Assembly (NCBI RefSeq): GCF_014207935.1
Contig: NZ_JACHLL010000001.1
Location: 558,001-622,000 of the forward strand
Direction: 5' to 3'
Length of the DNA stretch: 64,000 nucleotides
Source of the DNA: Pseudomonas fluvialis
Lineage (GTDB): Bacteria > Pseudomonadota > Gammaproteobacteria > Pseudomonadales > Pseudomonadaceae
In this document: positions 35,689-44,560 of the stretch, one piece after another
How the letters are laid out: each line of letters starts with the position of its first letter
Numbering within the stretch: position 1 is the first letter of the stretch
Position numbers and translations under genes: made by a program
Notes under the pieces: model-generated
The model's database searches: none
What the model was told of the DNA's origin: nothing
The model's input: only the letters and a program-made list of their open reading frames with translations

Positions 35689-36960
35689 GTGAGCCTCAGT
35701 ATTCTTGGCGCCCGCGTCATCGACCCGGTCAGCGGGCTGGATCAGGTCAGCGACCTGCACATCGCCGCCGGCCAGATCATCGCCATCGGCGCCGCCCCGG
35801 CCGGCTTTCAGGCCGCCCAGCGCATCGACGCCCAGGGTCTGGTTGCCGCCCCCGGCCTGGTCGACCTCAATGTCAGCCTGCGCGAACCGGGCTACAGCCG
35901 CAAAGGCACGATCAACAGCGAAACCCTGGCTGCCGCCGCCGGTGGCGTCACCAGCCTGTGCTGCCCGCCCCAGACCAAGCCGATACTGGATACCACCGCC
36001 GTTGCCGAACTGATCCTCGACCGCGCCCGCGAAGCCGGGCACGCCAAGGTCTTTCCGCTGGGCGCCTTCAGCAAGGGCCTGGCCGGCGAGCAGTTGGCCG
36101 AGCTGGTCGCCCTGCGCGACGCCGGCTGCGTGGCCTTTGCCGACGGCCTTGGCGGCTTTCACAACCCGCGCCTGCTGCGCCGGGCCATGGAATACGCGGC
36201 AACCTTCGACCTGACGCTTGTGCTGCACTCCCAGGACCCTGATCTCGCCGCCGGCGGCATGGCCCACGAAGGCGCCCTGGCCAGCTTCCGCGGCCTGGCC
36301 GGCATTCCGGAAACCGCCGAGACCGTCACCCTGGCGCGCAACCTGCTGCTGGTCGAGCAGAGCGGCGTGCGCGCACACTTCACCCAACTGACCACCGCAC
36401 GCGGTGCGCAGATGATTGCCGAGGCCCAGGCACGCGGCCTGCCGGTGACCGCAGACGTGGCCCTGTACCAGCTGATCCTGACCGACGAGGCGCTGGAAGA
36501 CTTCTCCAGCCTCTATCACGTGCAACCACCGCTGCGCTCGCCAGCCGATCGCGATGGCCTGCGCGCCGCCGTCAAATCCGGGGCGATCCAGGCCATCGCC
36601 AGCCACCATCAGCCGCATGAGGCCGACGCCAAGCTGGCGCCGTTCGCCGCCACCGAGCCGGGCATCAGCAGCGTCGAACTGCTCCTGCCACTGGCCCTGA
36701 CGCTGGTACAGGATGGCCTGCTCAGCCTGCCGGAACTGCTGGCTCGCCTCAGTAGCGGCCCGGCCAGCGCCCTGCGTCTGCCCACCGGCCAACTGGCCAC
36801 CGGCCACGCCGCCGATCTGGTGCTGTTCGACCCGCAAGCCTCGACCGTTGCGGGCGAGACCTGGCACTCCAAGGGGCAGAACTGCCCCTTCCTCGGCCAC
36901 TGCCTGCCGGGTCTGGTGCGCTACACCCTGGTCGACGGGCAGGTGCGCTATCAGCGCTGA
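35689..36960 (+). CDS. pyrC': inactive dihydroorotase-like subunit of ATCase
   Basis: A 423-residue amidohydrolase-fold protein starting with GTG immediately after pyrB. The metal-binding HxH of active dihydroorotases is replaced: Asn61-Val-Ser63 stands before LREPG, so zinc ligands are lost. In Pseudomonas this non-catalytic homologue (PA0401, also PyrX) is required for assembly and activity of the PyrB dodecamer, and functional PyrC is encoded elsewhere. A strong terminator closes the pyr operon after it. Confidence 0.93.
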   Translation: MSLSILGARVIDPVSGLDQVSDLHIAAGQIIAIGAAPAGFQAAQRIDAQGLVAAPGLVDLNVSLREPGYSRKGTINSETLAAAAGGVTSLCCPPQTKPILDTTAVAELILDRAREAGHAKVFPLGAFSKGLAGEQLAELVALRDAGCVAFADGLGGFHNPRLLRRAMEYAATFDLTLVLHSQDPDLAAGGMAHEGALASFRGLAGIPETAETVTLARNLLLVEQSGVRAHFTQLTTARGAQMIAEAQARGLPVTADVALYQLILTDEALEDFSSLYHVQPPLRSPADRDGLRAAVKSGAIQAIASHHQPHEADAKLAPFAATEPGISSVELLLPLALTLVQDGLLSLPELLARLSSGPASALRLPTGQLATGHAADLVLFDPQASTVAGETWHSKGQNCPFLGHCLPGLVRYTLVDGQVRYQR

Positions 36961-36971
36961 GCGTCGCCCAC

Positions 36972-37001
36972 AAAAAAGCCCGCCAGTCGGCGGGCTTTTT
37001 T
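36972..37001. terminator. bidirectional terminator, pyrC' versus TM2 gene
   Basis: AAAAAAGCCCGCC pairs with GGCGGGCTTTTTT around an AGTC loop, between two convergent genes. Confidence 0.9.
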
Positions 37002-37016
37002 ATGCCTGAAAACGAC

Positions 37017-37418
37017 TCAGGCCGATTGCGCGTTGCGCACGGAAATCTGCGTATTCAGTGTCCAGAAGTCATACAGCACCCCGATCAGAAATAAACCGCC
37101 GGTGCACAGGTACAGAATGCCGGTCAGCCACTTTCCCATGTACATGCGGTGTACCCCGAACAGACCGAGGAAGGTCAGCAGAATCCACGCCACGTTGTAG
37201 TCGGTTTCGCCACCGTGGTAACGCAGGTCGGCCTCGCGATCCATCGAGGGGATCAGGAACAGGTCGATGATCCAGCCGATGAAGAACAGGCCGAGGGTGA
37301 AGAACCAGATGGTTCCGGTCACCGGCCGGCCATAGTAGAAACGGTGCGCCCCGAGAAAACCGAAAATCCACAGCAGATAACCGATGACCTTGCTGTGGGT
37401 GTCTGTGCGTTCCTGCAT
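37017..37418 (-). CDS. TM2 domain membrane protein (two TM2 units)
   Basis: A 133-residue protein with four predicted TM helices arranged as two TM2 units: LLWIFGFLGAHRFYYGRPVT then FLGLFGVHRMYMGKWLTGIL, each with the G-x-H-R-x-Y-x-G signature. Function of TM2 proteins is unknown. The ATG at 37418 follows GGAG by seven bases. It is isolated by strong terminators on both sides (36972-37001 and 37486-37521), so it must have its own promoter in the ~70 bases upstream. Not part of the PAO1 order as I recall it. Confidence 0.8.
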   Translation of the reverse strand: MQERTDTHSKVIGYLLWIFGFLGAHRFYYGRPVTGTIWFFTLGLFFIGWIIDLFLIPSMDREADLRYHGGETDYNVAWILLTFLGLFGVHRMYMGKWLTGILYLCTGGLFLIGVLYDFWTLNTQISVRNAQSA

Positions 37419-37485
37419 GGCAATACTCCAATCCGCAATCGAGTGTTGAGCTTTGGACCCGGCGTACCGCCGACGGTTTCATTTG

Positions 37486-37521
37486 CCAAGAAAAAACCCG
37501 CCGTAGCGGGTTTTTTCTTGG
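37486..37521. terminator. terminator of pilU
   Basis: A perfect 16-base-pair stem with a CGTA loop, containing A6 on one side and T6 on the other, four bases past the pilU stop. It works on either strand; the natural user is the minus-strand pilT-pilU unit. Confidence 0.92.
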
Positions 37522-37524
37522 CCG

Positions 37525-38673
37525 TCAGCGAAAGCGTCTGGCGTGCGGGTCTTCTTCCGCCACTTCCAGACTGAGGCCATGACTGGAGCTGGTCAGGTGC
37601 TCGCCATCGGTTTCCGAGCCCAGCTTGATCAGCAGGCGCAGGTCGTTGGCAGAGTCCGCGTGGGCCAGGGCGTCCTCGTAGGTGATCTCGCCCTGGGAAT
37701 ACAGGGTGTAAAGCGCCTGGTCAAACGTCTGCATGCCCAGCTCGGTGGAGCGCTTCATCAGCGCCTTGAGCTCGTGCACCTCGCCCTTGCGGATCAGGTC
37801 GGCGGCCAGCGGGGTATTGATCAGCACTTCGATCACCGCGCGCCGCCCTTTGCCATCCGGCGTCGGCACCAGTTGCTGGGCAACGATGGCCTTGAGGTTC
37901 AGCGACAGGTCCATCCACACCTGCTGCTGACGGTCGGCCGGGAAGAAGTTGATGATGCGGTCCAGCGCCTGGTTGGCGTTGTTGGCGTGAAGGGTCGCCA
38001 GGGCCAGGTGACCGGTCTCGGCAAAGGCAACCGCGTAGTCCATAGTCTCGCGGGTCCGCACCTCGCCGATCAGGATCACGTCCGGCGCCTGGCGCAGGGT
38101 GTTCTTCAGCGCCACCTCGAAGGACTCGGTATCGATACCCACTTCACGCTGGGTGACAATGCAGCCCTGGTGCTGGTGGATGTATTCGATCGGGTCCTCG
38201 ATGGAAATGATATGACCGCTGGAGTTCTTGTTGCGATAGCCGATCATGGCCGCCAGCGAGGTCGACTTGCCAGTACCAGTGGCGCCGACAAACAGCACCA
38301 GGCCACGCTTGGTCATGGCCAGCTTCTTCAGCACTTCCGGCAGCTTGAGGTCTTCGATGGTCGGGATGTTGGTCTCGATACGGCGCAGCACCATGCCCAC
38401 CAGATTGCGCTGGTAGAAGGCGCTGACACGGAAACGACCGATACCGCGAGCGCTGATGGCGAAGTTACACTCGTGCTTCTCGGCGAACTCGCGACGCTGG
38501 GCCTCGTTCATCACACCCATCACGGTTTCGCGGGTCTGCTCCGGCGACAGCGGGTTCTTGGTCACCGGCATGACCTTGCCATTGACCTTCATCGACGGTG
38601 GCACGCCCGCGGTGATGAACAGGTCGGAGCCGCCCTTTTCCACCATCAGGCGCAGAAGCTTTTCAAATTCCAT
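37525..38673 (-). CDS. pilU: PilU, accessory pilus retraction ATPase
   Basis: A 382-residue secretion-type AAA ATPase acting with PilT in type IV pilus retraction at the inner membrane base. Walker A GATGTGKST, the Asp box IISIEDPIEYIHQH, Walker B VILIGEVRTRETM and the His-box TGHLALATLHAN are present. The C-terminal ~40 residues (acidic, ending HARRFR) are the PilU extension lacking in PilT. It follows pilT by 30 bases. Confidence 0.96.
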   Translation of the reverse strand: MEFEKLLRLMVEKGGSDLFITAGVPPSMKVNGKVMPVTKNPLSPEQTRETVMGVMNEAQRREFAEKHECNFAISARGIGRFRVSAFYQRNLVGMVLRRIETNIPTIEDLKLPEVLKKLAMTKRGLVLFVGATGTGKSTSLAAMIGYRNKNSSGHIISIEDPIEYIHQHQGCIVTQREVGIDTESFEVALKNTLRQAPDVILIGEVRTRETMDYAVAFAETGHLALATLHANNANQALDRIINFFPADRQQQVWMDLSLNLKAIVAQQLVPTPDGKGRRAVIEVLINTPLAADLIRKGEVHELKALMKRSTELGMQTFDQALYTLYSQGEITYEDALAHADSANDLRLLIKLGSETDGEHLTSSSHGLSLEVAEEDPHARRFR

Positions 38674-38703
38674 GCAATCCTCGGTCGGTCAGCCAGACCG
38701 CTA

Positions 38704-39738
38704 TTAGAAGTTTTCCTGAATCTTGGCTTTTTCGCGCGCACTCTCGCGGCTGACCAAACCCTTGGCCAGCAGGTTCTTCAGGCACATGTCCAGGGTCTGC
38801 ATGCCCAGCGAGCCGCCGGTCTGGATCGCCGAATACATCTGCGCCACCTTGTCTTCGCGGATCAGGTTACGGATCGCCGGGGTGCCGATCATGATCTCGT
38901 GAGCCGCGACACGGCCGCCGCCGATCTTCTTCAGCAGGGTCTGCGAGATGACCGCCTGCAGCGACTCGGACAGCATGGAACGAACCATGGACTTTTCCTC
39001 GGCCGGGAACACGTCGACGATACGGTCGATGGTCTTGGCAGCGGAGGTGGTGTGCAGGGTGCCGAAGACCAGGTGACCGGTTTCCGCAGCGGTCAGCGCC
39101 AGGCGGATGGTTTCCAGGTCGCGCATCTCACCCACCAGGATGATGTCCGGGTCTTCACGCAGTGCCGAGCGCAGAGCCTCGTTGAAACCGAGGGTGTCGC
39201 GGTGCACCTCACGCTGGTTGACCAGGCACTTCTTCGACTCGTGAACGAATTCGATCGGGTCTTCGACGGTGAGGATGTGGTGATACTTGTTGTTGTTCAG
39301 GTAATCGAGCATGGCCGCCAGAGTGGTCGACTTACCCGAACCGGTCGGCCCGGTGACCAGCACCAGACCACGCGGCACATCGGAGACCTTCTTGAAGATC
39401 TCGCCCATGCCGAGGTCTTCCATGGTCAGCACCTTGGAAGGAATGGTCCGGAATACCGCACCGGCACCGCGGTTCTGGTTGAAGGCGTTGACACGGAAGC
39501 GCGCCACGCCCGGCACTTCGAAGGAGAAGTCGGTCTCGAGGAACTCTTCGTAATCCTTGCGCTGCTTGTCGTTCATGATGTCGTAGATCAGCGCGTGCAC
39601 CTGCTTGTGATCCAGCGGCGGCAGATTGATGCGGCGCACATCGCCGTCGACACGAATCATCGGCGGCAGACCGGCCGAGAGGTGCAGGTCCGAAGCGCCT
39701 TGCTTGGCGCTGAACGCCAGCAGCTCGGTAATATCCAT
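38704..39738 (-). CDS. pilT: PilT, pilus retraction ATPase
   Basis: A 344-residue hexameric ATPase powering pilus retraction and twitching. Start MDITELLAFSAKQGASDLHL is the known N-terminus, so the ATG at 39738 is used rather than the one at 39750. Walker A GPTGSGKST, Asp box ILTVEDPIEFVHES, Walker B IILVGEMRDLETI and the AIRNLIRE motif needed for retraction are all intact. It is divergent from yggS with only 72 bases between. Confidence 0.97.
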   Translation of the reverse strand: MDITELLAFSAKQGASDLHLSAGLPPMIRVDGDVRRINLPPLDHKQVHALIYDIMNDKQRKDYEEFLETDFSFEVPGVARFRVNAFNQNRGAGAVFRTIPSKVLTMEDLGMGEIFKKVSDVPRGLVLVTGPTGSGKSTTLAAMLDYLNNNKYHHILTVEDPIEFVHESKKCLVNQREVHRDTLGFNEALRSALREDPDIILVGEMRDLETIRLALTAAETGHLVFGTLHTTSAAKTIDRIVDVFPAEEKSMVRSMLSESLQAVISQTLLKKIGGGRVAAHEIMIGTPAIRNLIREDKVAQMYSAIQTGGSLGMQTLDMCLKNLLAKGLVSRESAREKAKIQENF

Positions 39739-39770
39739 GGGACTCCCCAATCACAAGCAAGCAGGTAGAA

Positions 39771-39788
39771 TGCCGCCAATTCGCGGCA
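39771..39788. promoter_or_regulatory. inverted repeat in the pilT/yggS spacer
   Basis: TGCCGC-CAATTC-GCGGCA, a perfect six-base inverted repeat in the 72-base divergent spacer. It could be an operator or a leader hairpin of yggS. Confidence 0.3.
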
Positions 39789-39810
39789 TACAGGCAAAAG
39801 GTGCGGATTA

Positions 39811-40503
39811 ATGTCCACCATAGCAAAGAATATTGCAAAGGTTCGCACGCGGATCCGTGAGGCCGCGCAAGCCTGCGGCCGCGATCCCGAGTCCGTCGGC
39901 CTGTTGGCTGTGAGCAAGACCAAGCCGGCCGCTGCCGTGCGCGAAGCGCATGCCTGCGGACAAGACGACTTCGGTGAAAATTACCTGCAGGAAGCGCTCA
40001 ACAAGCAGGCCGAACTGAGCGACCTGGCGCTGACCTGGCATTTCATCGGCCCGATCCAGTCGAACAAGACCCGTCCGATCGCCGAGCATTTCGCCTGGGT
40101 GCATTCGGTGGATCGCCTGAAAATCGCCCAGCGCCTGTCCGAACAACGGCCCAAGCAGTTGCCACCGCTGAATATCTGCCTGCAGGTCAATGTCAGTGGC
40201 GAGGCCAGCAAGTCCGGTTGCACCCCCGAGGAGCTGGCGGCCCTGGCCCTGGCGGTCAGCCAGCTGCCCAACCTGCGCCTGCGCGGCCTGATGACCATCC
40301 CCGAACCCACCAGCGACCTTGCCCAGCAGCATGCCGCCTGTGCGCGCCTGCGCCAGCTGCGCGACGACCTGAACCTTGAGCTTGATGTCCTGTCCATGGG
40401 CATGAGCGACGATCTGGAAGCGGCGATTGCCGAAGGCGCCACTTGGGTGCGCATCGGCACCGCCCTGTTTGGCGCCCGTGATTACGGCACGCCCACTCAC
40501 TGA
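39811..40503 (+). CDS. yggS: YggS family PLP homeostasis protein
   Basis: A 230-residue PLP-binding single-barrel protein (COG0325, PLPBP family) that buffers pyridoxal phosphate. The PLP lysine is Lys36 in LLAVSKTKP; other family marks are FGENYLQEAL, WHFIGPIQSNKT and LSMGMSDDLEAAI. Non-enzymatic. First gene of the yggS-proC-yggT-yggU cluster that is conserved from Pseudomonas to E. coli. Confidence 0.95.
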   Translation: MSTIAKNIAKVRTRIREAAQACGRDPESVGLLAVSKTKPAAAVREAHACGQDDFGENYLQEALNKQAELSDLALTWHFIGPIQSNKTRPIAEHFAWVHSVDRLKIAQRLSEQRPKQLPPLNICLQVNVSGEASKSGCTPEELAALALAVSQLPNLRLRGLMTIPEPTSDLAQQHAACARLRQLRDDLNLELDVLSMGMSDDLEAAIAEGATWVRIGTALFGARDYGTPTH

Positions 40504-40521
40504 CTTTTTGAAGGAATGACT

Positions 40522-41340
40522 ATGAAACAGCCCTGCATTGCCTTTATCGGCGCCGGCAACATGGCCGCCAGCCTGATCGGTGGTCTGCGTGCCCAGGGCC
40601 TGGCGGCCAGCCAGTTGTGCGCCAGCGAACCGGGTGCCGAGCAGCGCGCCAAGGTTGCCGGCGAGCACGGCATCGAGGTCTTTGCCGGCAATGCCGAAGC
40701 CGTGCAGGGTGCCGATGTCATCGTGCTGGCGGTCAAGCCCCAGGTCATGAAAGCGGTGTGTCTGGAGCTGGCACCCAGCCTCAGCGAAAACCAGCTGATT
40801 GTCTCCATCGCGGCCGGCATCAGTTGCGCCAGTCTGGCCAACTGGCTGGGCCAGCGCCCGATTGTCCGCTGCATGCCCAATACGCCGGCCCTGCTGCGTC
40901 AGGGCGTGAGCGGTCTGTATGCCAATGCCGAAGTGTCGGCCGAACAGCGCCAGCAGGCCGAGCAACTGCTCTCCGCCGTCGGCCTGGCCCTGTGGCTGGA
41001 GGATGAAGCACTGATCGACGCGGTGACCGCCGTTTCCGGCAGTGGCCCGGCCTATTTCTTCCTGCTGATCGAGGCCATGACCGCCGCCGGCGAAAAACTC
41101 GGCCTGCCCCGCGCCACCGCCGCGCAACTGACCCTGCACACGGCTCTCGGCGCCGCGCGCATGGCCTGCGAGAGTGATGTCGACGCCGCCGAGCTGCGCC
41201 GCCGTGTCACCTCGCCCAACGGCACCACCGAAGCGGCCATCAAGACCTTCCAGGCCGGTGGCTTCGAGGCACTGACCGCCAGGGCCATGCAGGCCGCCAC
41301 CGACCGCTCGGCCGAAATGGCCGAGCAACTCGGCCAGTAA
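40522..41340 (+). CDS. proC: pyrroline-5-carboxylate reductase
   Basis: A 272-residue NAD(P)H enzyme, last step of proline synthesis. N-terminal Rossmann IAFIGAGNMAASLIGGL, middle RCMPNTPALLRQG, and the C-terminal signature around VSGSGPAYFFLLIEA and RRRVTSPNGTTEAA. Two ATGs: the one at 40516 abuts AAGGA, the one at 40522 is six bases after it and fits the family start. Eighteen bases after yggS. Confidence 0.96.
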   Translation: MKQPCIAFIGAGNMAASLIGGLRAQGLAASQLCASEPGAEQRAKVAGEHGIEVFAGNAEAVQGADVIVLAVKPQVMKAVCLELAPSLSENQLIVSIAAGISCASLANWLGQRPIVRCMPNTPALLRQGVSGLYANAEVSAEQRQQAEQLLSAVGLALWLEDEALIDAVTAVSGSGPAYFFLLIEAMTAAGEKLGLPRATAAQLTLHTALGAARMACESDVDAAELRRRVTSPNGTTEAAIKTFQAGGFEALTARAMQAATDRSAEMAEQLGQ

Positions 41341-41351
41341 AGGAGCAGACC

Positions 41352-41951
41352 ATGACCGGATTGAACACCGCCGCCATCTATATCCTGCAGACCCTCGGCA
41401 GCCTGTATCTGCTGATCGTCCTGCTGCGTTTCATCCTGCAACTGGTGCGGGCCGACTTCTACAACCCGCTCAGCCAGTTCGTGGTGCGCGCCACCCAGCC
41501 ACTGGTGCGCCCGCTGCGCCGGCTGATCCCGGGCCTGGCCGGCCTGGACCTGGCCTCACTGATCCTGGCCATCGTCGTGCAACTGCTGCTGATGGCGCTG
41601 ACCCTGCTTCTGATGGGCTACGGCGCCGACATTCTGGGGCTGGCCGGCCAGTTGCTGATCTGGTCGATCATTGGCGTCACCTCGCTGTTCATCAAGGTGT
41701 TCTTCTTCGCCCTGATCGTCAGCGTGATCCTCTCCTGGGTCGCGCCAGGCAGCTACAACCCTGGCGCTCAGCTGGTCAATCAGCTGTGCGAGCCCGTGCT
41801 GGCCCCCTTCCGCAAGCTGATTCCGAACCTGGGCGGCCTGGATATCTCGCCCATCTTTGCCTTCATCGCGCTGAACCTGATCGACATGCTGGTGATCGGC
41901 AACCTGGCCGCCATGACCGGCATGCCACGCCAGCTCAGCCCGTTCATGTAA
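41352..41951 (+). CDS. yggT: YggT family membrane protein
   Basis: A 199-residue inner-membrane protein with two YGGT repeats, each a pair of helices (LGSLYLLIVLLRFILQLVRA near residues 12-33 and the matching FFFALIVSVILSW near 120-135). Function uncertain; linked to osmotic shock tolerance in E. coli. It follows proC by 11 bases and is 9 bases before yggU. Confidence 0.92.
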   Translation: MTGLNTAAIYILQTLGSLYLLIVLLRFILQLVRADFYNPLSQFVVRATQPLVRPLRRLIPGLAGLDLASLILAIVVQLLLMALTLLLMGYGADILGLAGQLLIWSIIGVTSLFIKVFFFALIVSVILSWVAPGSYNPGAQLVNQLCEPVLAPFRKLIPNLGGLDISPIFAFIALNLIDMLVIGNLAAMTGMPRQLSPFM

Positions 41952-41960
41952 GGCCGGGCA

Positions 41961-42257
41961 TTGAGCTATTTCCGCTGGGACGGGGAAGACCTGATCCTCG
42001 ACTGCCACCTGCAGCCCAAGGCGAGCTCCGACGAATTCGCCGGGCTGCATGGTGAGCGCCTGAAAATCCGCCTCACCGCCCCGCCCGTAGAAGGCAAGGC
42101 CAACGCCCACCTGCTGGCCTTTCTCGGCAAAGCCTTCGGCGTGGCCAAAAGTCAGGTCAGCCTGATCAGCGGCGAGCTCAACAGGCAGAAGCGCGTGCGC
42201 ATCCAGAGCCCGCAGAAACTGCCGGACCTGCCCGGACTGACCGCTCAGGGTCATTGA
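41961..42257 (+). CDS. yggU: YggU family protein (DUF167/UPF0235)
   Basis: A 98-residue soluble protein of the UPF0235 family: LDCHLQPKASSDEFAGLHGE, IRLTAPPVEGKANAHL and VSLISGELNRQKRVRI. The start is a TTG at 41961, since no ATG or GTG gives the family N-terminus MSYFRW. Function unknown; always seen beside yggT. Last gene of the proC cluster. Confidence 0.9.
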   Translation: MSYFRWDGEDLILDCHLQPKASSDEFAGLHGERLKIRLTAPPVEGKANAHLLAFLGKAFGVAKSQVSLISGELNRQKRVRIQSPQKLPDLPGLTAQGH

Positions 42258-42290
42258 CCGACCATAAGGCGGGACAATGGCGCCAGCCAG

Positions 42291-42318
42291 TTGACGATCC
42301 GCCACCCTCTTCCATAAT
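42291..42318 (+). promoter_or_regulatory. sigma-70 promoter of the dynamin-like gene
   Basis: TTGACG (42291-42296) and CATAAT (42313-42318) are 16 bases apart, five of six matches in each box. A transcript would start near 42325, leaving a leader of about 150 bases before the ATG at 42475. Confidence 0.6.
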
Positions 42319-42474
42319 GCCTGAGCTGGATACTGGCCATTTGCCTGTGCGCCAGTTCACAGCTCATGGTCAATCCGCAGCCAAATTGGCGCGCGCGGGT
42401 TAGCGTAACGCTCACAGACCGTTGAAATTAGAAGCTGCACTCGGCACGGATGCACTGCCCGGAGGAAGATCAGG

Positions 42475-44463
42475 ATGAGTATGGAACGTCTCAGCCAGCA
42501 GGTTGATGCCTATGTAGCCTGGAAGCGCGAGTTGATGCGCGAAATCACCCGCTACCGCAGCTGGCTGGCGCATAACCGCCTGGGCAGTGCGGCGGTGGAA
42601 GCCAAGCTCGACCGGGCGCTGAAGATCCTGCGCACCGATCACATCACCCTGGCCTTTGTCGGCGAGTTCTCCCGCGGCAAGACCGAGCTGATCAACTGCC
42701 TGTTCTTCTCGCAGTTCGGCCAGCGCATGCTGCCGTCGCAGGCCGGGCGCACCACCATGTGCCCCACCGAGCTGTATTTCGACCCGCGCTCGGAACGCTC
42801 CTATATCCGCCTGCTGCCCATCGAAACGCGCATGGCCGAGGCCAGCATTGCCCAGTTCAAGCGCGTGCCGCGGCACTGGGTGAACATCCCGCTGGATGCC
42901 AGCGACCCGAACAGCATGGCCCAGGCCTTTGCCCAGGTTGCCCGGACCAAACCCATGCCGGTGGAGCAGGCCATCCAGCTCGGCTTCCACCCGGACATGC
43001 TGGAAACCGGCGACAAGCCAGGTATCGTCCTGGTCCCGGCCTGGCGCCACGCCTTGGTCAATTTCGACCATCCCCTTCTGCGCCAGGGCCTGCGCATTCT
43101 CGACACGCCCGGCCTGAATGCGCTCGGCAGCGAGCCGGAGCTGACCCTGTCGATGCTGCCCAGCGCCCAGGCCATCATCTTCCTGCTGTCGGCCGATGCC
43201 GGTGTCACCGCCTCGGACATGAGCATCTGGCAACAGCACATCTGCCAACTGGACGACGACGCCCAGACCGGACGCTTTGCCGTACTGAACAAGATCGACG
43301 TGCTGTGGGATGACCTGGCCGGCGAAGCCTTCGTGCAGAACGCCATCAACCAGATCCGCCAGAGCACTGCCAAGCAGCTCGGCATCAAGGCGCAGGATGT
43401 ACTGCCGCTGTCTGCCAAGCAGGCCCTGCTGGCCAAGGTACGCGGCGACCAGGAACTGCTCGCGCGCAGCCAGATCGATAATCTGGAACATCTGCTGTGC
43501 GAGCGCATCGTTGCGCAGAAGGAACGCCTGCTTGAAGAGTCGGTGGTCAACCAGGTCCTTGGCCTGCTCAACAACAGCCAGCACGTGCTCAACCTGCGCC
43601 TGAACAAGGTGCGCGAGCAGCAGAACCTGCTCGCCAACCATCGCCAGGACAACGGCCAGCTGCTGTTCGAGCTGACCGCCAAGACCAAGGAAGACCACAC
43701 CCGCCACCACAAGCGCCTGCTGGGATTGAAGACCAACCAGCGCCTGGTCAAGCGCCAGGGCGATCTGCTGCGCTTCGCCGCCCGCCCTGAGCGGCTGGAG
43801 GAACACCTGGGCAAGGTCAAGGACAACCTGCGTAGCAGCTGGACCACCCTCGGCATCAACCACGCCATCCTGCACTTCTTCCGCGCCGTGGAGTTCGACC
43901 TGACCTCCCTGGAGCACGAAGCCGCGCTGGCCAACAAGATGGTCGGCGCCATCTACCAGCGGCATAACGCCGAGAATCCGCTGCACGGCCTGGACGCGCC
44001 GCAGCTCAACATCAAGCGCTACCAACGCGAGCTGGGCCAGCTACGGGCCAAGGCCGATCGTTTCCGGCGCAACCTGAAAACCCTGCTCACCGAGCAGCGC
44101 CTGCTGACCCGGCGCTTCCTCACCACGCTCGCCCAGGAAGTGATGGGCCTGCACCAGCGCCTGCGCCAGGAAACCTACCAGTGGAGCAGCGATGCGCTGA
44201 TGCCACTGATGCAGCACACCCTGGAGCACAAGCAGATGCTGGAAAGCCATATGGTTCGGCTCAAGGCGCTGGCTCAGGAAACCCAGCAGACCCACCAGCG
44301 CGGCCTGCAGTTCAAGCAGTACGCCGAAGACCTGGAGCGCCAGCTGGCCGAGGCCAACGAGATGCTGCGCGTACTGCGCCGCCCGGCGCCGGTCCAGCGC
44401 CAGGGCAAGGTCGTCAGCCTGCCACTCGCCGCACGCGCCTCCTCGTCTGCCGAACGCAGCTAA
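42475..44463 (+). CDS. bacterial dynamin-like GTPase
   Basis: A 662-residue large GTPase. G1 GEFSRGKT at 63-70, G3 DTPG from Asp210, and G4 NKID at 272-275 are intact; a Thr-rich switch (GRTTMCPTEL) follows G1. From about 330 onward it is mainly helical and charged (stalk-like coiled coil), with a more hydrophobic patch near 460-490 (GINHAILHFF). No clear TM helix. Dynamin-family proteins bind and remodel membranes; bacterial ones have been tied to membrane repair, vesicles and phage response. It lies between yggU and metX with its own promoter and terminator; PAO1 has these two adjacent, as I recall. GGAGG precedes the ATG. Confidence 0.82.
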   Translation: MSMERLSQQVDAYVAWKRELMREITRYRSWLAHNRLGSAAVEAKLDRALKILRTDHITLAFVGEFSRGKTELINCLFFSQFGQRMLPSQAGRTTMCPTELYFDPRSERSYIRLLPIETRMAEASIAQFKRVPRHWVNIPLDASDPNSMAQAFAQVARTKPMPVEQAIQLGFHPDMLETGDKPGIVLVPAWRHALVNFDHPLLRQGLRILDTPGLNALGSEPELTLSMLPSAQAIIFLLSADAGVTASDMSIWQQHICQLDDDAQTGRFAVLNKIDVLWDDLAGEAFVQNAINQIRQSTAKQLGIKAQDVLPLSAKQALLAKVRGDQELLARSQIDNLEHLLCERIVAQKERLLEESVVNQVLGLLNNSQHVLNLRLNKVREQQNLLANHRQDNGQLLFELTAKTKEDHTRHHKRLLGLKTNQRLVKRQGDLLRFAARPERLEEHLGKVKDNLRSSWTTLGINHAILHFFRAVEFDLTSLEHEAALANKMVGAIYQRHNAENPLHGLDAPQLNIKRYQRELGQLRAKADRFRRNLKTLLTEQRLLTRRFLTTLAQEVMGLHQRLRQETYQWSSDALMPLMQHTLEHKQMLESHMVRLKALAQETQQTHQRGLQFKQYAEDLERQLAEANEMLRVLRRPAPVQRQGKVVSLPLAARASSSAERS

Positions 44464-44486
44464 GTTGTTGTTTTAGCGAGTCCACC

Positions 44487-44525
44487 CAGCGCCCCGTGCG
44501 ATTGCCGCCCGGGGCGCTGTTCTTT
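44487..44525 (+). terminator. terminator of the dynamin-like gene
   Basis: CAGCGCCCCG (44487-44496) pairs with CGGGGCGCTG (44510-44519), followed by TTCTTT. It separates the gene from metX. Confidence 0.75.
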
Positions 44526-44560
44526 AGACTGCAGCTCTCCCCCGAACACGAGCAGGGTCG

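Noticed and set aside
35689..36960. pyrC' as a decayed pseudogene because HxH is missing
   Set aside because: The non-catalytic dihydroorotase homologue is a known structural subunit of Pseudomonas ATCase; the frame is intact.
39808..41328. 506-codon minus-strand frame opposite yggS and proC
   Set aside because: Covers two well-recognised enzymes on the plus strand and has shadow-type composition.
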